Of a stretch of DNA of 64,000 nt, positions 45,900-58,399 are shown one piece after another. The stretch lies in the NCBI RefSeq assembly GCF_030272615.1, contig NC_081415.1, positions 265,393,925 through 265,457,924 of the forward strand, given 5' to 3'. The notes under the pieces were generated by a model, which was not told the DNA's origin, made no database searches, and worked only from the letters and a program-made list of their open reading frames with translations. Positions within the stretch are counted from its first letter, which is position 1. Every line of letters begins with the position of its first letter. Source of the stretch: Cryptomeria japonica. Its lineage: Eukaryota; Streptophyta; Pinopsida; Cupressales; Cupressaceae. A program made the translations under genes and the position numbers.

Positions 45900-48730
45900 A
45901 ATATTCAACAATTAAACCCTAACCATGGACCAAATTGAACCCTAAACCTAAACCCAAGTTGAACCATAACCATAAACCAAGTAGAACCATATCCATAAAC
46001 TAACATTAAACCAAGTTAAAATATAACCCTAAACCTAATTGTACTACCAAATTTAACCCTAACATGAAACTAAATTGAACCATAACCATAAATCAATTTC
46101 AACCATATCCCAAAACCTAATTGAAAATTAAATAAAATTAAAATTTAACCATAAACCTAATAGTACTCTATTCTTAACAATGTAGGAAATTAAATGCTAA
46201 CACTAAACCAAATTGATCCCTAACCCTAACACTAAACCAAAGTGAACCATAACTTTTACAATAAACTAAATTGAAAACCCTAAAGCAAATTCAATTGTGA
46301 CCCTTACACTAAACCAAATGAACCTAATCCTTAACTTGGTTGAACACTAAACCAAATTGAACCCAAGCCCTTATTAAACAACCAAATTAAAGCCTAATTT
46401 AATTTAACAACAAAAAATAAACTTTAAATCTAAAACAAATTGAATGACAACCTTTACCCTAAACCAATTTGAACCCTAACCTTAAACCTAATTGAATATT
46501 AAACCAAAATAAACCTTGACCATGAACAAAATTGTACCCCAACCTTAATAATCTACCAATTAAACTTTAAACCTAAATTGAATTGAACTCTAGCCTTAAA
46601 CCTGATTGACACTAAACCAAATTGAGCTATAACCCTAAACCTAATCAAACCCTAACCCTAAACCTAATTGAACCCTAATCTTAAAACTAGACCAAATTGA
46701 ATGGTAAATAAAATTGAACTCTAACACTATACCAAATTCAACCCTCACACTAAACCAAATGAAATAGTAACCCTAAATTTAGCCCTCTAATATAAACTCT
46801 AACCCTAACCCTAACCATTCTCTAAATACAAACCCTACCCATTAACTTAACCCTCACAATGATGCAAAACATAACCATGATCATAACCCTTATGGGCTAT
46901 GATATAAACCCTAACCCTAGACATAATACTAACCATAACCGTAAATCCTAAGCGTAACTAAAATCTTAACCCTAACCCTAACCTTAACCTTAAACATGAT
47001 GTAAATCCAAACCCTAACCATTAACTTAATCCTAAAACTGATGCAAACCATAACCCTAACCCTTAACCCTATGTCTCACCCTACGATATAAGCCCTAACC
47101 CTACAGATAATCCTAAAACACAATCTTAACCTTGACCTTAACCCTGACCTTGACCCTGACCCTAACCATTAACCTAACCTTAACTATGATGTTGAATCTA
47201 TCTATAATCCTAACCCTAACCCTATGATATAAACCCTAACCCTAGACATAACCCTAACCATAATTCTAAGTATTAAGCCTAACCATGATGCTAATTCTAA
47301 CCCTAGACATAAACTTAACCATAACCCTAACCATGATGCTAATCCCAACCCTAATGATGTGATATAAACCCTAACCCTAAACATAAAGCTAGCCATAATT
47401 GTAGATCCTAATCCTAACCCTAATCATAATTATATTATATAAACCCTAACCCTAGAAATAATCATAAAAATAACCCTAAATCCTAAGCCTAACAACCATC
47501 ACAACCCTAACCCTAACCTTAAACCCTTAATTCAAATGCTAATCATTAATCTAACCCTAATTACTAACCTAACCCTAAAAGTGATGAAACCATAAGTATA
47601 ACCCTAACCCTTAAGCCTAAGTCTTACCCTATGATTTAAACCCTAACCCTACACATAATCCTAACCATAACCACAAATCCTAAGCCTAAACACAATCTTA
47701 AACCTAACCTTAACCCTGACTTGACCCTAACCATTAACCTAACCCTAACAATGATGTAAAATATATCTATAATCCTAATCCTAACCCTAACCCTATGATA
47801 TAAACCCTAAGCCTAGATATAACCCTAACCATAATTCTAAATGTTAATCCTAACCACAATCTTAAACTTAATCATAACCCTAACCATGATGCTAATCCCA
47901 ACCCTAATGCTATTATATGAACCCTAACCCTAAACATAAAACTAACAATAATCGTAAATCCTAATGCTAACCACAATCTTAGCCTATACCCTAAGTCTAA
48001 CCCAAATCATGATGTAAATCCAAACCCTAACAATGATGTAAACCCTAACTATAATCCTAATCCTAACCCTGGCCCATTGATATAAGCCCTAACCATAACC
48101 CTAAATCCTAAGCCTAACCACAATCTTAACACTAACTGTAACACTAACCATGATGTAAATCCTAAACCTAACCCTTAACCCTAACCCTATGATATAAACT
48201 CTAGTCGTAGACATAATCCTAACCATATACCTAAAAGTTAAGCCTAACCAGAACCTTAAACCTCACCATGATGTAAATCCAAACCCTAACCATTAGCCTA
48301 ACACTAACAATGATGTAAAGCCTAACTATAATCCTAACCCTAACCCTAACAATGATGTAAACCCTAACTATAATCCTAACCCTAACCATAACCCTAACCC
48401 TAGCCATAATGCTAACCACAATCTTCACCCTAACACTAATCCTAATCATGAAGTAAATCCAAACCCTAACCATTAACTTGACCTTAACAATGATGTACAC
48501 CCTAACTATAATTCTAGCCCTAATCCTTAACCCTAATCATAGCCCTATGATATAAACCATAGCCATATACATAATCCTAACCACAACCCTAAATCCTAAG
48601 CCTAATCACAATCTTAACACTAACTGTAATACTAACCATGATGTAAATCCAAACCCTAACCATTAACCTAACTCTAACAATTATGTAAACCTTAACTATT
48701 ATCCTAAACCTAACCCTTAACCATTCCCTG
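45900..48730. repeat. degenerate telomere-like satellite with higher-order units
   Basis: Built of CCCTAA-type hexamers with many variants; rarely more than two or three perfect hexamers in a row. The left part (to about 46800) alternates CCCTAA with ACCAAATTGAA. The right part has a longer unit whose landmark ATGATATAAACCCTAACCCTA recurs near 46900, 47225, 47355, 47432, 47628, 47798, 47915, 48078, 48190 and 48548. A second landmark, AACAATGATGTAAA, also recurs. The ORFs here are repeat artefacts. Confidence 0.92.
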
Positions 48731-48737
48731 TTATAAT

Positions 48738-49330
48738 GGTACATTTTGAAAAGTTAGTGTTCAAGTTCTCCAACATTAACTAGGCAATTTAATAGTAGAA
48801 GATTCTGATGATTAATGTCTTTATATTGTTGTCGGTGCTGCATCTCAGATTCAATGAATAACTACGAAATCAACTATCTTTGTCCATGAATATCCTTCAT
48901 TGCTGTGAATCTTCTTTATCAATATGAAAGCAAGTATGGTGTTTTCTTGTTGCAATATTCACCGTTTGAAGAGATATATGACGATGTCATTTAAAACAAA
49001 GTACTGCAAATGTCATTGTACATTGCATACGCTCAGACTATTCTTTGCTTTTAAAATGGTGATCTTTATCACTGTGCCACTTATGACATTGTCCTTGAAT
49101 ATTGTTTGAATGTTTCAACAACTCCCCTTTTGTTCGGTTCATTGTACTTTGTCTACGAGAGTCATTGTAATCCAACAGAATTGCCAGGCTGTTTGGCCTT
49201 GATTCAATGAATATCCTTCATCACTAACCATCTTTGACCTTGAATATCGATCATCACACTGAATATGTTATTTTATTGTTGCATAAAAGTTATCCTATTC
49301 ACTATTTGAGGAGTGTGAGTAATTAATAAC
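48738..49330 (+). repeat. 600-bp dispersed repeat, copy 1
   Basis: Matches 59428-60000 and 60430-61081 in the same orientation. Landmarks: TTTTGAAAAGTTAGTGTT, TTGTCGGTGCTGCATCTCAG, ATGAAAGCAAGTATGGTG, TTTGAGGAGTGTGAGTAAT. It begins right where the telomere-like satellite ends. No coding function is recognised. Confidence 0.9.
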
Positions 49331-49349
49331 TCTATATGCACTAAAATTA

Positions 49350-50220
49350 AAATTGATAAATTGAAATGTTATTTGAGAATTAAAAGAGAAAAATTATAAC
49401 TGTATTTAATTATCTATTTGATGTTAAAATAAGATATATAGAATTAAGGTATTCTTAGTTTGTCTATCATTTTCGAATAAGAACAATCTAAAAATCTTTT
49501 ATTTATCAATGGTGGACAATGCAAAACTAATTTCTAAAGTGAAGTTATCTTCTAAGAGAACAATTGTTTGCCACCATTTTTTCTATAATTCTTAATAATT
49601 AAATACAAAGACAATGTTATTTATAAATAGTTTAAAAGAGTTTCTTAGATTCTAAGTATTATATTTTCCTTAATTGAACTTCTTACCAGATTGGAATTTT
49701 TGTAACCTTAAACAAATATCTAAATTAATATTCACAAATATAGAAGGAACCTATATATAAATCCATATAAATTTGAATATAATAAATTCCTTTCAATTCT
49801 CTATATTCATTTTTTTATAAAATGATTACCATAATCAAAATTTCCTTTGTGTGTCCACCATTTTAGAATAAAACCAATCTAAGAATTTTCAATTGATCAA
49901 TTGTAAAGAATGCAAAACTAATTTCTAAAATGTGGTTCTGGTCTAAGAGACAACAATTGTTTCTCACCTTTTTTGCTATAATACTTAACAATTAAATATA
50001 TATAAACAATGCTATTTATAAATACTTTAAACAAGATTCTTAGATTGCAAGTATTATATTTTCTTTAATTAACTTTCTTAATCTTAACAATTATCTAAAA
50101 TAATATACACAAATTTTTAAATTATCTACATATAAAATTATACAAATTCTAATATAATAAATTCCTTTCAATACTTTCTTATTAAATTTTCATAAAATGA
50201 TTGTCATAATCAAATTATCC
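49350..50220 (+). repeat. dispersed AT-rich repeat, two tandem diverged copies
   Basis: 49350-49840 and 49845-50220 resemble each other and 4330-4740 (shared CCATTTTAGAATA, CAATCTAAGAAT, AAAACTAATTTCT and AAAATGATT-CATAATCAAA). Confidence 0.65.
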
Positions 50221-50269
50221 TTGTGAATCTAATCCACTCTTTAAATAGTATAACAAAGTGAAAAAGTAA

Positions 50270-50480
50270 GAAAGAAGTTTTGGGTGTGTTCGTTGGTTGC
50301 GGAGGAATCAGGAAAGGTATAATTTTCCATGGCGATAAGAATTGGCTACTGGTTGGTTTATTTCTAGTGAGATAGAAATACTCGTATATATCATGCCTTA
50401 CAGAATAAAATCCTTTTAGAAGAGCAAAAATGAAGAGAAAAGCAGCCTGTCAGTAATACACATTATTCCACTGCCAATTT
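50270..50480 (+). repeat. dispersed repeat, copy of 8790-9110
   Basis: GAGGAATCAGGAAAGG, TTTTCCATGGCGATAAGAATTG and GCAGCCTGTCAGTAA match the left-hand copy, in the same order after the AT-rich repeat. Confidence 0.75.
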
Positions 50481-50962
50481 ATTTATTTATTTTTGGTGTT
50501 AAAGGCATTCTTAGAATGATTACCATCTCTCTTTTTTTCTATATATATTTTTAATATGAAATTTTTCAGATATATGATATCTAATCGATTATTCTATTGT
50601 TATATATATGTTAATTAATTTATCTTGAGGCAAGCCTAGTATGAAATAACACATTTTTTCTTAAATAGCATGCTTTTGTATTTTATTGATATTATTTTTA
50701 TGAACAAATAAAATTAATATATAATATAAAATTTAACTAAAAATTATGATAAAATAATTTGTAGTTATAAAATATAGTGAAAATTATATTTGTTTCAACA
50801 TCACAATCTACACTAATATATTTACATAAATTACAATGTGTATCTTTATAATTCCTCTCATCACTTTCTAAAAACTCTCTTTTAAGACAATTCTAATACA
50901 AAGCCGTGAGTATTTGGCTGAGCATAACACTGAGCAATCAGTAAACAAGTTCACAAACTTCT
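50481..50962. other. no gene recognised
   Basis: AT-rich. AAACTTCT at 50955-50962 is a possible target duplication of the following LINE. Confidence 0.4.
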
Positions 50963-51775
50963 GGGGCGACTCCATATATTCCTAGAGAAACACAGTTATT
51001 GATTAAACGATGTGTGATGGTTTATAGTGAAACTTGAGGAATTGAATCTATGCACTGGGTAATTTCTATTTTGTAATAGCTAGCGACTTATAACAAGGCC
51101 ACCGGTGCGATCTATTTCTGCAAATTAAGGACAGGGCATCTTGAGACCACGCAGAGCGGAGGAATAAAAAGACAGAACAGATTGAATGATAGAAAAATCA
51201 ACCCGTGATCTCAGCGGAGAAGATGACGGACAAGTTAGGGTTTTACAGAAGGCGCAAGCGGCAGCATCATAAAGCAAATCTAAAAGACAATAATGGTCGA
51301 TAGAAGGCATTTGGGTTCATGGGCGGATGTGGGCTGTGAAGACCCGCCTCATGTTCCGCAGTGGATCTCCACGAATGACAGATGAAAGAACACAGTGATA
51401 TAGGTAAACCAGAGCGAAAATAACAAGGTTTTTCGACCAGTTTTAAAATACTTTCAAGGCTTCTTTTGCAACAAACACAGTGTGGCATGGAGGTAGAATA
51501 ACAATGGAAGGAGATTCACTCGAGGGTGTTTTAATAATGGTGCGAATCAAAGGAATTCTAAGAAGCAATTGAAGGCTTTTTGGGGAAATGGTCTTTGGAT
51601 CTGGACAATCAATGAACGTTTGCTAGGGTTGTTGGTTTGGCAAATAAGGAGACTGTGGCTAGGGTTTCTATTTCTTCACAATAGGTGGGAAATAAGGTAA
51701 ATGTGAACCTCAAGGAAGCTAGTCCGGAAAAGGTAAGTACAATACCTACTGATCCTATTTTGCAAAGCGAATTGT
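50963..51775 (+). other. LINE 5' untranslated region and start of ORF1
   Basis: GC content rises against the flanks from about 51060. Frames after 51500 carry stops. ORF1 probably starts near 51500 (MEGDSLEGVLI), but the frame is lost before 51776. Confidence 0.45.
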
Positions 51776-53638
51776 TTGCATATGAATGCTATTTCTGGGG
51801 AAATTTGGGGTGATCAAATTAGTTTGTTAAAGCTTTATCATAAATTGCAGAAAAGATGGGGGGACATGCATTATTTTCAATTATTGTTTGAGAATGCTTT
51901 TATTATTGTCTTTGATTCTCCTTCTTTTAGAGATGAGGTATTAAGAACTTCACATCATTGGTTTGGAAAATATTTAATTTCAATTGCAGCTTGGAAACCT
52001 TTTTTTGTTCCTGCTTGGTCTCATTTGAAACTTATTCCTTTCAGGTTTGGTTTACCTAAAATTCCTTTTGAATTTATGGATTTGGATGTTCTTGAGAAAA
52101 TCAAAAATACTGTTGGAACTTTTTTAACATAAAAAATGGACTTTGTGGAGGGGGAGGTTCTAGTAAAAGTTTGTGTTCTTATTAACCCTAACAATGTTTG
52201 CCCCCATACTTGTAATATCAACTCTCATGATGGTATTTGGAGCTAGTCAATTGAGAAATTAGATATGGAGCTTCTTAAGTCTCCTTTACTTTTGGATGCT
52301 TCATTACTTATGGATTTTAAGAAAAACCAGCAGGTTGTTGGCTTTGTCCCTAAATCCCTTAATAAAGATAGTTTGTCAGTAGGACCTTCAACCAAGTTGT
52401 TGGCTCTGTCCCTAAATCCCTTAATAAAGATAGTTTGTCGGTAGGACCTTCGGTTGAAGGATGTGGAAATATCTCTTTGCATAAATTGGTAGAAACAGGT
52501 CACATTAATCTTGAAAATAATCTATTGTGTCGTAGTTCTGGGAAACCAAATGATCACACTTCGGGTTCGCTCTCACTTTTGTCTTTACTGAAGACATTTT
52601 CTAATAATGGGGGTATAGTGATGGATGGTAATCCCCTGATAAATGGAGTAGATCATCTATTGATAATAGATTTCCCTAAGATGCAAAATAATCACAAAAA
52701 GGGTAAGGACAACAATTTATCTTCATACACTCATAAGGAGGTTTTGGATTCTTCAAAGAATGTGAATTTAGATAAAAATGTAGGAGGTTTTGGATTCTTC
52801 ATGCACTCATAAGGACGACAATTTATCTTCATGCACTCATAAGGAGGATGACAATAGTATCTTCATGCACTCATAATGTGGTTTTGGAAACTATTAAACA
52901 GGTACCTGCCATAGGTTTTCCTAATGATGCTTCTTTAGTTTAGGAAATTAAGAATTTGGTGTCTAATAATTCCCTTCTGAATGTTGAAATTGATATGGCT
53001 AATGAATCTTCCTTGGGGAATAGTAATTTGTCAGAGGTTGTCCTTGTTATTATGCCAGATGAGAAACTGGTTCAACAAGTAAATGATATTTTTAACAATC
53101 ATGCACATCAGATGTTTGAGGGTATTACTGATAGAGTTGTTGTTCAATTGAGAATGATTTGGGGAGTATAAACTCGACCCTTCGAATTTCTGCATCTGCT
53201 AATTATTTTGCAGTTTTGGCTACAACAGAGTTGGGTTTTGAAGATAATCCAATTATCCTGGCTTCTCCAAAGTCATGCAAGAGTTTACCAATTGTCCAAA
53301 CAACTCTAGTTTTTTCACCATCAGTGGTTTCTCTTGGGAGAGGTAGGCCTCCAAATAATCTTAAGACTCAAATGGAAATTGATGCCGGAATTCAAAAGAC
53401 TTTGTCCCTTTCTCCTACTAGTGGGCAAGGGAGGCGTTTGATCTCTCTTGGTGGGCCTAAGAAAACATGCCTAACTCCTGTAAGTGTAAAAAGAAAGAAG
53501 AGTAAAATATCTTTGACTAGTCCTCCTGTGACAAGATCAGGGGCTGTGAAATGTAATTTGCAAGGTTGCTTTAGGGAAAGCAAAAATTCTCCAAGTAATG
53601 GGAAGAGGGGAGCTTTGGCCTCCCCTCGAGGACAATGA
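51776..53638 (+). pseudogene. LINE ORF1 (DUF4283-like)
   Basis: The first part (51776-52245) has HHWFGKYLISIAAWKPFF, PFRFGLPKIPFEFMD and, past TAA 52130, VKVCVLI. This resembles DUF4283, the nucleic-acid-binding domain of plant LINE ORF1 and related proteins. The later part (52435-52812, 52956-53171, 53159-53638) runs in three frames and ends in a basic tail (VKRKKSKISL). No zinc knuckle is seen. A 66-bp duplication (52328-52449) and short repeats of TTCATGCACTCATAAGGA (52690-52880) disturb the middle. Confidence 0.75.
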
Positions 53639-54543
53639 GAATTATTTCTTTGAATGTTAGGGGCTTAAATGCCCCTAACAAGAGATGCTTAATTAAATCC
53701 CAGATGGACTTAATTAAGTGTGATATTTTTATGTTGCAAGAAACACAGTTGTCAAAAGAGTCTGCTGATTTGGTTTTTTCATCTTGGAGAAGGTGGAATT
53801 TTCTTTCTTCTCCTGCTTGTGGTACTTCAGGAGGTTTGGCACTGCTTTGGAATAATTATAACATTGAGGTACAGTTAGTGGCATCTACTACAAATTGGAT
53901 GTTGACTTTAGTTATAAGAAAGATTTCGAAGGTTAAATTCTGTCTTTTTAACATTTATTCTATGTTAGGAATTCAAGGGAAGAGTAAGTTATGGGGTTTA
54001 AAGAGGATTTCTTCTCCCTTAAGACATGGTTCCTTTATTATCTTTGGGGGTGATTTTAATGCTATCATTGATTTAGATGAGAAAAGAGGAGATGTTTTCC
54101 CTAATTAAAGGATTACGGATGACTTTGGGGATTTCATTTTGGATATGAGCCTTTTTTATTGTAAGTCTCAGAATGGGGTTTTCACATGGACAAACATGAG
54201 AAGGGATTTTTCTCAGATTGCTAAGAGATTAGATCAATTTTTGTTATTTGAGAATTGGATTGATTTAGATTTTGAATTCTTTTCCTCTATTCTACCAGTC
54301 TCGGGTTCTGATCATTTTCCAATTTCCCTTTCACTTATTGAGGATAGGGCTTCTTTTAAGTCTCCATTTAAATTTAAGCCCATGTGGTTTAGGCATTCTT
54401 CCTTTTTGCCTTTGCTTATGAAATGGTGGAATTTTTCTCCTTTTTGTTTTGGGTCCCGTATATTTCAGATTGCTAAGAAGTTAAGTTATTTGAAATTGAA
54501 TATTAGGGAATGGAATATCTCGCATTTTAAGAACATTTTTTAG
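53635..54543 (+). pseudogene. LINE ORF2 endonuclease
   Basis: The ATG at 53635 overlaps the ORF1 stop (ATGA). MRIISLNVRGLNAPNKR, DIFMLQETQLSK, IFGGDFNAI and, after TAA 54106, GVFTWTNMRR, KRLDQFL and SGSDHFPISL are the APE-type endonuclease blocks with N, E, D, D and H catalytic positions visible. It nicks target DNA to prime reverse transcription. Confidence 0.9.
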
Positions 54544-56281
54544 GAGAAACAAATGATTCAATATATGATTGAGTGTCTTAATACTCATGTGCTTCAACGT
54601 GGTATGGTGCCACAAGTTTTTGATGAATTTAAGTCACTAAAATTATAGCTTGAGGAGGGGTTAGCTAGAGAGGAAATCTATTGGAGACAAAAATCTAGAG
54701 AGTTATGGCTTTAAGATGGTGATAGGAACACAATTTTTTTTCATTCTTCAACTAAGATTAAAAGATGTAAGAATAGGATATCTTGTATTCAGTGTTAGAA
54801 TGAGAATTTATTGATAGACCTGGAGGACATTGCTTCAGAGGCAGTTAGGTTTTTTAAGTCATTATTATCTTCGAAAAATAGAAATCTCAGCAATGATATT
54901 ATATCTAATATAATTTCTCCTTTAGTATCTTTGGAAGACAATAAGATGTTGATGGCTCCCTTTTTCTTAGAAGAAGTTAAGAGTGTTGTCTTTGCCATGA
55001 ATCCGGATAAAGATTTGGGACCAGATGGTTTTATTTTTTTTATTTTTTCAGAAATGTTGGGATTTTGTGGGAAATGATGTTTTATTGGCTCTCGAGGAAG
55101 CTAGGAAAAATGGGTATGTTTTAAAAGAACGTAATACTACAATGATTGCAATTTTTCCTAAAAAAGAGGATACTAAGACTTTTGCTGACTTCCGCCCCAT
55201 TGCTTTATGTAACACTTTGTATAAGATATTTACGAAGGCAATTTCCCTTAGGTTGGCAAAAATTCTACCTAGGATCATTTCATTGGAGCAAGGTGGTTTT
55301 GTTCCTGGAAGGGAGACGACAGAGGGTGCAATTGTAGCACATGAGGTGCTGCATTCTATTTCCACCCAAAGAACCCTGGCCATGATACTTAAACTAGACA
55401 TGATGAAGGCTTATGATAGAGTAGAGTTGGGGGCTTTATGTGTTGTTCTTGAGAAGTTGGGTTTTTCCAAGGCCTGGGTCAAATGGATTCGTGCATGTAT
55501 TTCTTCTGCAAGATTTTTTATTTTAATTAATGGTTCTCCTTGTGGTTTTTTCACTTTCTCTAGGGGTTTGAGACAGGGAGACCCCCTTTCTCCCTTTGTG
55601 TTTATTCTCCTAGCTGAAACCTTTAGTTGGGCTATTAGGGTTGCTAAAGAGGGGGGGCTTTGGAATGATATAAGAATTTGGAATATTTCCCAAAGCATTT
55701 CTCCTTGTTTCTTTGTAGACGATACTCTGTTATTTGGACATGCTTCATTAGTTGAGGCAAAACTGATTAAAGGAATAATACAAAATTATGCATCATTTTC
55801 TAGTCAGAAAGTGAATGGTGATAAATCAAAGATTTTCTTCCTTAACAATTGGTTCAACATAGGTTGCAATCCTTTTGGGGATTTGAGATTGGAAATCTTC
55901 CATGTACTTACCTTGGGATTCATTTCTTTGTTAAACAAGATAAGATTGGTTTTTGGGATAAGATTATTTCGGTCATTTCTAAAAGAATTCTCTCATGGAA
56001 TCATAAATGGTTAACTTTGGCGGATAAAATTGTTCTCATCAAGTCTGTTTTGAATGTTGTTCCCATATATCTCATGTTTGTTTTGAAGTCTCCAAAAGAA
56101 GCTATTGTTAGTTTACATGATACTCTTAGAGATTTTCTTTGGAATAATAATAAAGATTGCAAGAAGAAACTCTCTTTAGTTGCATGGGATAAGGTATGTT
56201 TTCCTAAGGAACTTGGGGGAACAGGAATTCAGAGTCTGAAGAATCAGAATTTAGCCTTGGGTGCTAAGTTGGTTTGAAAAT
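54544..56281 (+). pseudogene. LINE ORF2 reverse transcriptase
   Basis: In-frame stops at 54541 and three more before 54811 (for example LWL-stop-DGDRNTIFFH) precede GPDGF. A slip in the T-run near 55030-55050 shifts the frame. ADFRPIALCNTLYKIFTK, QGGFVPGRETTEG, LKLDMMKAYDRV, GLRQGDPLSPFVFILLAE and the catalytic FVDDTLLFG (about 55710) follow. A second shift near 55840 leads to LPCTYLGIHFF and the thumb region. Confidence 0.92.
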
Positions 56282-57370
56282 TATATGACAAGCCTAGCTC
56301 CTTATGGGCACAGATTATGTTTGCCAAATATTTAAATAATGGACCGAGAGAGTACATTTTTAAAGTCTCAAATTTTCCTTCGGGTTTAGCTATTTGGAAT
56401 TTCATAAAGTTGTAAATGTAGATCAATTATTTTGCCTCATCTCTCATGGATTGTTCATAATGGTAGAAAGATCAAATTCTTGGATGAAGTATGGAATGGA
56501 CACACATCTCTGGTGAATATTAGGGATTGGTCTCCTCTGATCACTATTATTTCCTCCCTTTGGGGTTTTTTTGTAGCAGATTATTTTGAAATTGTGAGTA
56601 GTGGACCCCTTAAGCTAGCTAGATGGAAGTTGATTGATTTCTTAGATGTTGATCAAACTATGAAATTAGATTTTGAGAAGATTTTGGGGGATAGAATTGT
56701 ATTTCTTTCTGATTCTGAGGATGAACTTATTTGGACAAAGAATATTTATGGTAAGTACACTGTTAAAGATGGTTACAACTCTCTTATAGTTGCTAAATAT
56801 TTATCATCCTGGCCTCATAAGTTGTTTTGGCATTCGAATTGTCTTCCTAAAGCTGGAGCCTTTGCTTGGTTGGCAGTTTAGGATAAAGTCCTTACATGTA
56901 TGAGACTAGACAGGCTTGGTATTACTATTGTTTTTCTTTGTGTCCTTTGTAACAAAAATTTGGAATCTTCTTCACACTCGTTCCTACATTGTGATTATGC
57001 TTATGAATGTTGGTAGTGGTTGTTTGAGAAGTTAAATATATCCTTTGTTATTGGTAAGGATCTCATTTCCCATTTTAGATCTTGGACCTTTATGTTTGCT
57101 TCATCTTTCTATGCATGCCTTTGGATCATATCTCCATCTATTATGATTTGGAATGTTTGGCTAGAGAAAAAGAACATGATATTTAAAAAAACAAGTTCTC
57201 TTGTGTCCGAGGTTCTATCAAAAATTGAGTCTTCAATCTCTGAGGTTGCTTTGTCGTTTATTTATAAGAATTTGAAAAATCTTACTTTTTTTTCACACTG
57301 GGATAGTAGAGTTACTAGAGTTTGGAAGATGTTGTCGGTTTTACCCTCTCATGGTTCAATTTTAAAATAG
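56282..57370 (+). pseudogene. LINE ORF2 zinc-binding region (zf-RVT)
   Basis: Frame 56432-57370 with TAG at 56879 and 57014. It has WSPLITII, WTKNIYGKYTVKDGYNSL, CLPKAGAFAWLA, the VLC cysteine with a following CNKNLE, and SSHSFLHCDYAYECW. This corresponds to the zf-RVT domain between RT and RNase H in plant LINEs. Confidence 0.85.
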
Positions 57371-57862
57371 AATGATGCAATAGGTAAGAGATGCTCTGCT
57401 AGATGGAAACCTCCTCCGCAGGGGCACTTTATACTAAATTTTGATGGGGCCTCTCGTGGTAACCCTGGGTCGGATAGGGTAGGCATGGTAATTTATGATC
57501 ACAATGCAAATTTTAGTCGAGCTAAGTGTCATGCTATTGGTTTTAAAACTAAGAATTATGTAGAATTTCATGCTTTGTCTTTTGGATTGGATATGACAAT
57601 TTCTTTGGGAATTAAGGACTTAATAATTGAAGGTGATTCTACAGTGATTATTCAGTGTGTTATGAAAAAGAAATCGAATTGTTGGAATTTGCAGTATATA
57701 CTTGTTCTCATTTTACAAAAAATAGAATTGTTTGAGTCTTTCTTGTTATCCCATTGTTACAGAGAAGTTAATAAGATTGTGGATTATTTGGCAAATTTAG
57801 CCATTGATAGCAATGCTAATCAGCGAGAGGTGGGTTTTGAGGAAATTCCTTCTAGGGTATGA
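57371..57862 (+). pseudogene. LINE ORF2 RNase H
   Basis: FILNFDGASRGNPGSDRVGM, YVEFHALSFGL, IIEGDSTVIIQ and YREVNKIVDYLANLA give the catalytic D, E, D and final D. It is in the same frame as the zinc-binding part and is uninterrupted. Confidence 0.9.
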
Positions 57863-58399
57863 GAAGGTTTGCAACAATAGTTATGTGATTTTCTTGAGTA
57901 ATGTTGATGTAAAATTTTATGATGATAATTATTCCTGCCTCCCCCTTTCATTTCAAGTATTCATGTTCGTTGTTTGGAGGAGAGTTCGAGCTCATGGTAT
58001 TTGATACAATAGTGTTTTTCCAAAGGTTTTTTGATACTTTCTTTTTTGGCAGGAAGGTTTTTGGATCATGGGATTTGGCACAGGGCTTTGGAAAATTCTG
58101 TCTTCTTCCATTGATAGCAGCTGTGGAGTCTACATTTGAAAATTATCTGATGAGTTTTTTTTTTGCAAATTGCCATATGGACTCTATGTAAAACTGATAT
58201 TATATGTGTTGTGACCGCATTTTGTATGTGGTTTTGGGCGGGGTGTATAGGCTAATCTGTTAGATACTATGGGTTAATTTTATGAGCTGTGATCGGAGGT
58301 TTTCTACCCAAGGTTCTTTCCCCTGGTATGCTCTTTGAATCCTGGTAAACAATTGAAATATTCCCTTATATATGTATAACAAAAACAATTTCAAAAGAA
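57863..58399 (+). other. LINE 3' untranslated region
   Basis: Contains a small ORF (57919-58191) of no known type and ends in A-rich sequence. It lacks the extra ORF seen after RNase H in the 4741-7076 LINE. Confidence 0.6.

Larger units (their letters stand above)
50963..58399 (+). mobile_element. near full-length plant LINE
   Basis: Order: GC-richer 5' untranslated region, ORF1 (51776-53638), ORF2 with endonuclease, reverse transcriptase, zinc-binding region and RNase H (53635-57862), 3' untranslated region and A-rich end. AAACTTCT at 50955-50962 and 58400-58407 is a candidate 8-bp target duplication. It is short for a LINE and could be chance, so the outer limits are approximate. Both ORFs are broken. 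Confidence 0.88.

Noticed and set aside
47202-48500. Val/Arg/Ile-rich minus-strand ORFs
   Set aside because: Artefacts of the telomere-like satellite.
45900-48730. True chromosome end
   Set aside because: Units are degenerate, mixed with other words and flanked on both sides by ordinary repeats, so it is interstitial.
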